Below, in pieces: positions 55,809 through 64,000 of a DNA stretch of 64,000 nt. How positions within the stretch are numbered: position 1 is the stretch's first letter; each line of letters starts with the position of its first letter. The notes below the pieces were generated by a model that saw nothing but the letters and a program-made list of their open reading frames with translations, made no database searches and had not been told where the DNA came from. The stretch lies in NCBI GenBank assembly GCA_017893485.1, contig CM030358.1, forward strand, positions 249,675,073 through 249,739,072. Direction: 5' to 3'. Position numbers and translations under genes: made by a program. Source of the DNA: Hemerocallis citrina. Taxonomy: Eukaryota; Streptophyta; Magnoliopsida; Asparagales; Asphodelaceae.

Positions 55809-55826
55809 TTCCCACAGACGGTGCCA
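55809..55826 (-). promoter_or_regulatory. Tat-C primer-binding site
   Basis: Three bases after the 5' LTR the minus strand reads TGGCACCGTCTGTGGGAA. A PBS begins with TGG, the complement of tRNA CCA. I do not assign the tRNA. The gag ATG follows after about 30 nt. Confidence 0.75.
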
Positions 55827-55829
55827 ATC

Positions 55830-56449
55830 TGTTGCCGCTAAATTTGGTATGGGGGCAAACAGATAGTATTTGTGGATTCTTAGGAAAACTGAATAGTAAA
55901 CCTGCGTACCTGTTCCGTCGGGGTATGATCGTCGCTCCAGCCGTAACCTGCAAAAAGTGCGAGACACCGGGATTGTTCCCGGCGACGCACCCTCCGACGC
56001 TCAAGTCAGTGATCTGGAAGACTATGAAAGAGCGCAAAAACTGGTGAAAGATCGATTACCTCTTAATGGAGATGGATGTGGGGTATTTATAGGCGTCTTA
56101 GGGAACAGATTAGGAATGTGATCCCCGTGATCTGATAAGGAATATTCTCCTTGTAAACAGATTAGGAATGTAATCCCTAATCCCCAGTGAGAGGATAGAT
56201 ATGAATCAGGGCCGTTGATTAATATTAATCAGAAACCCTAATTCTATCCCGCTGGATTGGGATTATTGCGGGTTGAAATCCGCACCCAGTTGAGGTGGAT
56301 CCGTTCGCGGGTTAACGGTTCCCTTGGGGAGGAGAACCAGTACCCGCTTCAGACCTGTTAGAAAAGTGAAATTACCGTTATACCTCTAGGCTTCAAGATT
56401 CGTGCCTGATTTGGACAGTTCCGATTAAACCCCATTTTTAGCCATATCA
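55830..56449 (-). repeat. Tat-C 5' LTR, 620 bp
   Basis: On the minus strand it runs from TGATATGGC (56449) to AGCGGCAACA (55830), with a TATA box around 56090-56082. It is one base shorter than the 3' LTR through a single indel near the end. Confidence 0.95.
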
Positions 56450-56454
56450 ATACT

Positions 56455-57215
56455 CAAACCCTAACATGCTTTCTAGTAGATAAAATACCACATACAACAT
56501 TCCAAGAATAAAACAAAACAACTTATATCACTCACATACAACATACACAAAACAAAATAAAACAAAACAAGTCACTCACCTTGTTGAAAGAATCGAACGA
56601 AGACAAAAAGAAAGTAGGAAAAGCCCCTCCTTAGCAAGAAATCCAAGACCTTCTCTTTAAATCTCCAAGTAAAATAAAACAATGAAACCTTTGTGTTGTG
56701 CAGCGGAAGACGACTGCACTCCACTCTTTTAAATAGGTCGGAATAGGAGAATTAGGGTATCAAACACATTTGCAAAATAAACCTTTTTAAAATATAATTT
56801 TACATAAATAGATCCCTATACTTGGAAACTTGATAAAACCAATTAAATTGAGATTAAAAAACAAAATAAACACTTTATTTCCAGTCGGCACTGTTTGAAA
56901 AGTCCAGAAAAACAGTTTTGCACTTTCATCCCTCAAAATGACAATTTTGCAAAACGATCATTCTTTTCGTAATATTTGCAAATAGGTCCAATAAATATCA
57001 GAAAAATCTAGAAGAATTACAAATAAATACCAAATAATAAATAATGATTTTCCACAAAATAATTTTGGCTTTTTGAACTTCCTAAGAAAATATTTGCACG
57101 TGTTTTGCAAGTGTAAAAGATAAATCTTCAGAAAAATATTTATTAAATCTCTAAAAATCATTTTAATTCATTTATAAATCTTTAAAAATAATATTTAAAA
57201 ATACGAGGTACTACA
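56455..57215 (-). repeat. Tek 3' LTR, proximal part (right of Tat-C), with TATA box
   Basis: On the minus strand the LTR starts TGTAGTACCTCG at 57215. The TATA box TATTTAAAAG lies at about 56741-56732, giving a U3 of about 480 bp. The bases 56450-56454 are the second copy of the Tat-C TSD. With 39865-42137 this makes a 3.03 kb LTR. Confidence 0.88.
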
Positions 57216-57228
57216 TCACTCCCTCCTT
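57216..57228 (-). promoter_or_regulatory. Tek polypurine tract
   Basis: The minus strand reads AAGGAGGGAGTGA directly before TGTAGTACC. Confidence 0.88.
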
Positions 57229-57419
57229 AGAAGAGTTCTTTCCTCAGAACTATTACTAATGAGATCCAAACAACGATAAACAAAGGAAAGTCAATTTCAT
57301 AAATGAACCATAATTCAAAACATTCGCATAGGAGGACATAATCAACTAAAAGAAATACAACTCAATCCAATAGTACAATCATCCAAAGAAATACCATCAC
57401 ATAAATAAGATATAATCAT

Positions 57420-60400
57420 ACAAAAAGCTCAGGAAAATCCTTCTGAATGCGATCCTCTGGCTCCCAAGTAGCCTCCTCGAACTGCTGATTCCTTCACAGC
57501 ACCTTGACCATAGGTATCACTTTGCTCTTAAGAACTTTCTCCCTGCGGTCGACGACCTCCATAGGCTGCTCCTTGTAACTCAAGTTTACCTGTAGACCTT
57601 CAGGAACCTCTACCAACTGATGACTCTGATCTGGCACATAGTTCCTCAACAAAAACACATGGAACACATCATGCACCAGTGTCAACTCCTCTGGAAGCTC
57701 CAACCTATATGCTGTCTTGACAATCCGCTCCACGATCCTGTATGGCCCAATATACCTTGGCGCCAACTTGCCCCCTTACCAAACCTGATCACTCCTTTAG
57801 TCGGAGACACCTTGAGGAAAACTACATCCCCAACCTCAAACTCCAAGTCCCTTCGTCGAGTATCAGCATAACTCTTCTGCCGACTCTGAGCCTCAACCAA
57901 CCTCTTGCGAATCAGCTCAATCTGCTCTAACGTCTGCTGCACGATCTCAGGACCAAACATCTGCCTCTCGCCAACCTCATACCAACAAATAGGTGTCCTG
58001 CACCTCCGCCCGTACAAAGCCTTATACGGTGTCATTCCGATACTCGCATGGTAACTGTTGTTATAAGCAAACTTAACCATTGCCAAGTATCTCTCCCAGC
58101 TACCACCGAAATCCATAACACATTCCCTCAGCATATCTTCTAGCACTCGATTCACCATCTCAGTCTGACCATCAGTCTGCGGATGAAAAGCAGTACTGAA
58201 ATCAGTTCTGGTCCCCAAAGCTGCTTGTAGGCTCTCCAAAACCTTGAAGTGAACCTTGCATCCCTGTCGGAAACAATCGACACGGAAACTCCATGAAGCT
58301 TCATAATCTCACCAATGTACAACTCAGCCAAATTCTCTAACGACCAAGTAATCTTCATGGCCAGAAAGTGAGCCGACTTAGTCAAACGGTCCACAATAAC
58401 CCAAATCGAGTCATTGCCCTTCGAATTCCTCGGCAAACCCGTGATGAAATCCATCCTGATATTCTCCCATTTCCACTCCGGAATGGGCAACGGCTGCAAC
58501 AAACCTCCAGGTCTCTGATTTTCTACTTTGATCTGCTGACAAGTCAGACATCTTGCCACGAAATCTGCCACATCCCTCTTCATACCAGACCACCAAAAGT
58601 GTTGTTTGATGTCCTTGTACATCTTCGTGCCTCTAGGATGTACTGAAAACAAGGTACTGTGTGCTTCCTGCAAGATACTCTCTCTCAAATCTGCATTATC
58701 CGGAACACACAACCTCTCACCCATACAAAGAACTCCATCTTGGACACAAAACTCTAATAACTTGCCTTCTGAAACCTGTTGCAACATCTTCTGAATCTCT
58801 GAATCTAATCTTTGACCTTCCACAATCCTCTCTCTCAAGGAAGGCTGCAGTCTCAACTGAGCCAAAGATGTCCCAAACCCTGCAGCACCACCTCGATACC
58901 TGCCTGATCAATCTCTGCTGCCAACTCGCTTCGAGTAGTGATAAAACTCGATAAACTACTCTTCCTGCTAAGTCCATCAGCTACCACATTTGCCTTGCCC
59001 AGATGATACTTGATCTCAGGATGAATGTCTTCCAATACTTCCAACCACCTTCTTTGCCGAAGATTTAAATCCTTTTGTTGATAAATGTACTGCAGGCTCT
59101 TGTGGTCAGTGTACATGTTGACCTTCTCACCATAAACATAATGCCTCCACTGCTCCAAGGTGAAGATAATAACTGCTAGCTCCAAATCATGCGTTGGATA
59201 ATTCTTCTCATGTGGACGCAATTGCCTCGAACCATAAGTAATAACCTTACCTTCTTGCATCAAGACACAACCCAAACCTCGGAGAGATGCATCACTGAAG
59301 ATATCATAATTCTTTCCAGCTTATGGCAAAGCTAAGATAAGTGCAGTAGTCAACTTCTCCTATAACTCAAGGAAACTCGCCTCACACTTATCAGCCCATG
59401 AAAATGCCACATTCTTCCGGGTCAAACCTGTCAAAGGAACTGCAATCGGAGAATAGCCCTAAATGAATCTCCTGTAGTAACTAGCCAAACCCAAGAAACT
59501 CCTGACTTCCTTCACAGACGTTGGTCTGGGCCAATCCTTTACTGCTTCAACCTTCTGAGGATCAGTGGCTACTCCCTCCTTAGAAAGGATATGACCAAGG
59601 ATGGCTACCTGAAACTTCCAAAACTCACACTTCGACAACTTGGCATACAAGCTATGCTCCTGCAATTTCTGTAATACCGCTGTCAAGTGCATAGAATGCT
59701 CCTCCTCCGACTTCGAATACACCAAAATATCATCGATGAAAACCACTACGAAGGAGTCAATAAATGGCCTCAAAACGCGGTTTATCATATCCATGAACAC
59801 TGCTGGCGCATTCGTCAACCCGAATGGCATCACCAAAAACTCATAGAGCCCATGACGAGTCTTGAAAGCTGTCTTACGCACATCTTCCTCCTTGACTCGA
59901 ACCTGATGATACTCTGATCTCAAATCAATCTTTGAAAACACAACTGCTCCTCAAAGCCTATCGAACAAATCATCAATCCACGAAAGTGGATACTTATTCT
60001 GAATAGTCACCCTATTCAACTCCCGGTAGTCACTGCATATCCTCATTGACCCATCCTTCTTCTTGACTAACAATACTGGCGTACCCCACGGTGAGGAACT
60101 AGGTCTAACAAGCCCCTTGCTCAACAACTCCTCATTCTTCTTCTTCACTTTGTCTTGCTCTACAGGTGCCATCCTGTACGGAACCTTAGAAATCAAAGCA
60201 CTCCCCAGCTGAACATTAATGCAAAACTCCATATCTCTTTGTGGGGGTAATCCTGGCAAATCTTCCAAGAACACCTTAGGAAAATCTCTAACAACCGGAG
60301 AGCCTTTGACTTCATCTGGACTCGCCATCTTGGATGCCATTGTAGCCACCTTCGGAACTTTCTTCTTCCCTTGGAAAGTCACTGCGGGACCACCTGGTGC

Positions 60401-60760
60401 TTTCACTAACACCTCTTTCTGCTTGCATTCAATTGTTGCATCATATATTGTCATCCAATCAATACCCACGATCACATCCACTCCTAAGACTTGCAGCTCA
60501 ATCAGATCAATGCCGAATAATCTCCCGCCAATCTCGATATCACAGCCCTCGTAATATCGATCAGCAATCAGTTCTTCATCTGACGGCGTTGCCACCGACA
60601 AAACCTTGCCTGGAAACAACTTAGGCTCCACACCTAAGACCTTTGCAAAATTGGGCAACACAAAAGTATGTGAAGAACCAGTATCAAATAAAACTTTTGC
60701 CTTAATTTCATTAACCAAAACAATTCCTGTTACATGAAGAATGATACTCAATCTCCAATT
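57420..60760 (-). pseudogene. Tek pol: protease, RT, RNase H, integrase, chromodomain; frameshifted
   Basis: On the minus strand: protease [10 protein letters not shown] near 60690; RT with [20 protein letters not shown] and [10 protein letters not shown] (about 60070-59720); RNase H with [10 protein letters not shown] and [11 protein letters not shown] (59140-58970); integrase with CLTCQQIK, RMDFITGLP, SDRDARFTS and HPQTDGQTE (58560-58170); then GPYRIVERI and a chromodomain (YKEQPMEVVDRREKVLK ... EEATWEPEDRIQ) to about 57420. In the chromodomain the usual Trp after KVL is a TGA (near 57493). Stops near 59950, 59459 and 59318 and at least three frameshifts (near 58860, 58210 and 57770) inactivate it. 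The chromodomain is expected to guide integration toward heterochromatin. Confidence 0.92.
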
Positions 60761-60935
60761 ATTCTCAAATAAAAGTTTTACTTATTACATTGAATAAAAA
60801 TAAAATCAAAACTCTTGCATACCGTGGATCACATCTTCCGAGTTACCCGCATCCTCCTCAGTTAACACGAACACTCGCCCTTGCCTCTGGAATTTACCTC
60901 CACCTGGACCATCCTTCCTCAACTGTCTTCCTCAA

Positions 60936-61893
60936 CTATGGACAATGAGGCTTAAAATGTCCTGCTTGCCCACACTGGAAACAAGTCTGCTTCGCCAACT
61001 TAGGACACGCTGACCTGTAATGACCTGTCTCTTTGCAGTAGTAACAAGTCACTTCCTGAGTTGCGGGTGCCTTCTGCACTGGACCACTGAACTTGACTTG
61101 TTTCATTGGAAATCTCTTTCCCACTCTGACCTGATGCTGGCCTCTTGTTCCTGTTCCAGGTCTCTTGCTTCTTCTGGAACTGATCCATGTCTTCCTCTGT
61201 CATAGCTGCTCTCCTGACCAGCTTATCGAACCTCCTTATGCCTAAAGGAATCATTCTCGACCTCAAGTTTGGCCTCAAGCCCTGCTCAAACTTCTTGGCC
61301 TTCTTTGCCTCATCAACTATCAGCTCTGGTACATACCTCGACAGCTGAGAGAACTTAGTCTCATACTCTCGCACGGTCATGCTGCCCTGCTGTAGATTCA
61401 AGAATTATGTCGCCTTCTTCTTCTGAATATCCGGGGGGTAAAAACGATCCCTGAATTCTTCCAGAAAAGCCTCCCAAGCCATTTGCTGGTCCCCCAAAGT
61501 CCTCTTCACCGTTTTCCACCAAACACCAGCATCCTTTTCCAACTGCATAGTGGCCAACTTCACCTTATTGGCTGCCAGAGTTTCCGAGACCTCGAAGATT
61601 TTCTCCATCCGTCTAATCTAATCATCAGCCTCATTTGGATAAGACTGCCCCTCAAACACTAGCGGCATCATCCTCTCGAAGGACTCAATCTGCTTAATAG
61701 GATCATCGTTAACAAATCCTGGTCCAACCCCATGATTCTGATTCTAGTTCTGATTCTGGGCCAAATTAGTTGCCATTAGTGCATTCAAAGTCTGATACAC
61801 CCTGACAAATTCGGCCTCGAGATCAACTCCTGTTCCTTGGGAACTTCCAGCCCCATCACCATTGTTACCATTACTGGTTCCGAGTCCAACCAT
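60936..61893 (-). pseudogene. Tek gag with two zinc knuckles, inactivated
   Basis: It starts at ATG 61893 (MVGLGTSNGNNGDGAG) and contains the gag core (DAGVWWKTVKR, AFLEEFRDRFYP, RYVPELI, RMIPLG) and two CX2CX4HX4C knuckles, CYYCKETGHYRSAC and CFQCGQAGHFKPHC (about 61040-60940). Broken by TAG near 61745, TAG near 61619, TAA near 61402 and a frameshift near 61100. Confidence 0.9.
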
Positions 61894-62113
61894 TCTGAAT
61901 ACTGCAAAATGAAGGAAAAGTTAGAGCACCACAACACAATTCATATTCTCATCAATACCCTCTGGCAAAATTGCAACCATACCCCAAAAGTAAAAACATC
62001 ATGTTTCAGTTCTATATGATACTCACTCTATAATGTCCACACATAGGTACTCACTCTCTAGTGTCCACACCTAGGTTATTTTTATACCATGTTTATTATT
62101 ACTATTGAAGCAT

Positions 62114-62125
62114 GCTCTGATACCA
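62114..62125 (-). promoter_or_regulatory. Tek primer-binding site, initiator-Met type
   Basis: Five bases after the 5' LTR the minus strand reads TGGTATCAGAGC, a perfect 12-base match to the standard plant initiator tRNA-Met primer site. Confidence 0.95.
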
Positions 62126-62130
62126 ATCTC

Positions 62131-64000
62131 TGTAGTGCCCCGAATTTCCAATATGATATCTTAGAATACGTGTCACAATTCCCAGCATCAACTTCAAATG
62201 TAATATTAAACACAGCCAAATACCAATAAAATTATTTCAACTTTCATTACATTAATCTTTACATAAAACGGCAGGAATACAATACACCTTGAATCACAAA
62301 TTTCTTTCCGTACAACAATTTCTTTTTACAACAATACCTAACCCATTACATCACTTTAATTCACGCATCCAAAATCCAAGCTACAAGTAATCATCTGTAA
62401 AACATGAGGCTATAGATAACCCTAACCCCCAAAACTAAATGGGTCAGCCATAACGGTGTGAGTGACATAAAAGCAAACAACATAAGTAAAGCATGGATTC
62501 ATCAACAACAGAAAATAAATAGGAGTAAGTGAATATAGGAAAATCACGAAATGCGAAAACACTACAAGTGAAGCTAGACTAAGTGTCAAGAGTAGAAAAC
62601 AGGAAAACACATGCATGAAACCAAGTCAAGAAAATACAAATTCTATATGCTGACTCTTTAATGCGTACTTGTCGGAGTCTATGCATCCCACTCTACATAG
62701 GTCCGGTGCAAGCCCTTAACGTCTTCACATTGTAGGGTTTAATCCCCCGTTATGCAACTAATCTTAACACGATGACTACTACGAGATAAAGATAAACTGT
62801 GAGTATTAGCCCATGTCCCGATAATTCCGGAGGTCAATCTCTATCCACAGATAATTCTGGAGACTATTTCACTCACACCTGGGAATCTTCGAGAATACCC
62901 CACACCGCAAGCGATGGCACCTCATCACACGAATACCATATGTGCGTCGCCTCGACCCCGATAATTCCGGAAATCAAACCGGAATTCCGGAGACTATTTC
63001 TCTCACACCTAGATAATTCTGGGGATTATCTCACACCGCGAGCCATACTGAGGTCCATAACACATGTTCTCGTTCATCATATCACCACTAGTGTCTATCC
63101 TTATCATTTAGGTCATTTAATTACTTTACGAATCTCCTAGAGTTGGTGTACCCCACCAGACTTAACTCAACAACTGATCAACTAAAATGCCTCAACAGGC
63201 CCAAACATAAATATTTCAACTGTCGGTATACTAGGGTCACACACACCCTCTAGAGACTCACACCCAAATATCCAAACCAATCTTCCAACATAAATTGCTC
63301 AGTTAAACCACTTGAAAACATATGTTCAATAGAAGATAAAGTATAGAATAGTAAGTTATAGATTAAAAATACTTAGAGTAGAATAAATCATTTAAAAGAA
63401 CATTCAAAGTTATAAAGATTCGTCAGTATTAGTCGACTATAGACAAGCGTCGGTCGACTGTCAAGAGAGAAAATCCAATAGCTCTGAGAAAACAATTTTA
63501 AGTATAAGTCAACTATAAAAGCCATCAGTCGACTGTCCAGAGTGAAAAATCCAATAACTTTGAGAAAATAATTCTAAGTAGTATCAGTTGACTGTAAAAA
63601 GTTATCAGTCGACTGTCCAGAATGATATTTTAAGAAAACTAGAGAACACAACAGCCAGGTCGCGACGGTCAACTGTAAAGTCACACCGGTCGACTTTCGA
63701 CCTGCAGACTGCAGATTTTTTGTTGTGCACCTTTCAACCGATATATAGTTTTACTTTATGAAAATAATTTTCACAAAAAGCGTATTTCTTATTTTATCAA
63801 ATACAATTTATAGGATATATAATAGTCCATAAAACTAAATCAAAACTACTTGAATTTATAAAACTAGTGATTTGTTGATTTCTTTCGATTAAAACATGAA
63901 TTATGCATATAATCAAAACAGAGTTTCTTAAAAATTAATTGTTCATTGAAATAGCTTCGTATTCAGATCCAAACCATATCAATACCAAAATGTCAAAAAG
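62131..64000 (-). repeat. Tek 5' LTR, partial at window edge
   Basis: Its inner end is TGTAGTGCCCCG on the plus strand (minus ...CGGGGCACTACA). It matches 39865-41740 with scattered substitutions and small indels, about 6% over the first 300 bases by eye. The GTCGACT-type sites recur at 63430-63700. It continues beyond the window. Confidence 0.92.

Larger units (their letters stand above)
42138..56449 (-). mobile_element. Tat-C: complete Tat/Retand-type Ty3/gypsy element, 14312 bp, TSD ATACT
   Basis: ATACT is duplicated at 42133-42137 and 56450-56454. LTRs are 621 and 620 bp with about 20 differences by eye (about 3%). On the minus strand the order is 5' LTR, primer site, one continuous gag-pol frame, tandem repeats, antisense genes B and A, tandem array, polypurine tract, 3' LTR. 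A second, archaeal-type RNase H after the RT-linked one and antisense genes mark the Tat lineage. It is inserted in the chromovirus 3' LTR. Confidence 0.95.
39865..64000 (-). mobile_element. Tek: Tekay/Del-like chromovirus (Ty3/gypsy), extends past the window
   Basis: The element runs on the minus strand: 5' LTR from beyond 64000 to 62131, primer site, gag, protease, RT, RNase H, integrase with C-terminal chromodomain, polypurine tract, and a 3' LTR of about 3.0 kb split by Tat-C. Long LTRs, an initiator-Met primer site and a chromodomain point to the Tekay/Del group of chromoviruses. The two LTRs differ by roughly 6% where compared. It inserted into antisense gene A of Tat-B; the left flank is CTAAG (39860-39864), and the matching TSD lies off-window. 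Confidence 0.9.

Overview
This is nuclear DNA from a flowering plant, probably a eudicot; the species cannot be read from the window. The evidence is the density of plant-type LTR retrotransposons (two lineages of Ty3/gypsy and one Ty1/copia), L1-type LINE remnants ending in RNase H, Mutator-like and hAT elements with proper target-site duplications (TSDs), and plant GT-AG introns and TATA boxes. Only one host gene looks intact: a small polytopic membrane protein at 24436-25128 (+). Nearly everything else is transposon, mostly broken and nested.

Layout. 1-7825: an array of about 182 bp units interrupted by a 3.4 kb solo LTR (76-3524, TSD CTCAA), followed by repeat-rich sequence that ends at 7825 in what looks like the start of a long minus-strand LTR with its own TATA box. 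7826-15596: the 3' part of a Tat/Retand-type gypsy element (Tat-A, +) with integrase, tandem repeats, broken antisense genes, polypurine tract and 3' LTR. 15598-16172: a second Tat-type LTR in inverted orientation. 16173-16510: an unidentified coding remnant. 16894-17381 and 17420-19288: a small Mutator-like element and a 1.9 kb foldback element. 19300-25600: the host gene, probably with a non-coding first exon near 19300-19426 and a roughly 5 kb first intron holding a LINE remnant, a hAT element (8 bp TSD) and a Mutator-like element (9 bp TSD). 25600-36600: LINE and inverted-repeat debris with a complete but inactive 6.0 kb copia element (27519-33518, TSD ATTAG) inserted in a LINE. 36600-64000: a three-deep nest. 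Tat-B (36600-39864, minus) is interrupted by a chromodomain-bearing Tekay/Del-like chromovirus (Tek, 39865 to beyond 64000, minus), and the chromovirus 3' LTR is itself interrupted by the complete element Tat-C (42138-56449, minus, TSD ATACT).

How it works together. The most interesting unit is the antisense gene cassette between pol and the 3' LTR of the Tat elements. In Tat-C a TATA box, a three-exon gene of 644 codons and a second coiled-coil reading frame followed by AATAAA run opposite to gag-pol. Intron positions and phases match those of the diverged copy in Tat-A, and the start of the same gene with its TATA box survives in Tat-B. In Tat-C gag-pol carries five nonsense codons while the antisense gene is open throughout. 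Each antisense promoter has a tandem array upstream, but the array monomers differ between the three copies. By eye, LTR divergence is about 3% for Tat-C, 5% for copia and 6% for the chromovirus, which agrees with the nesting order.

Limits: all identifications are from reading the sequence and from family knowledge. No database search, alignment or expression evidence was available.
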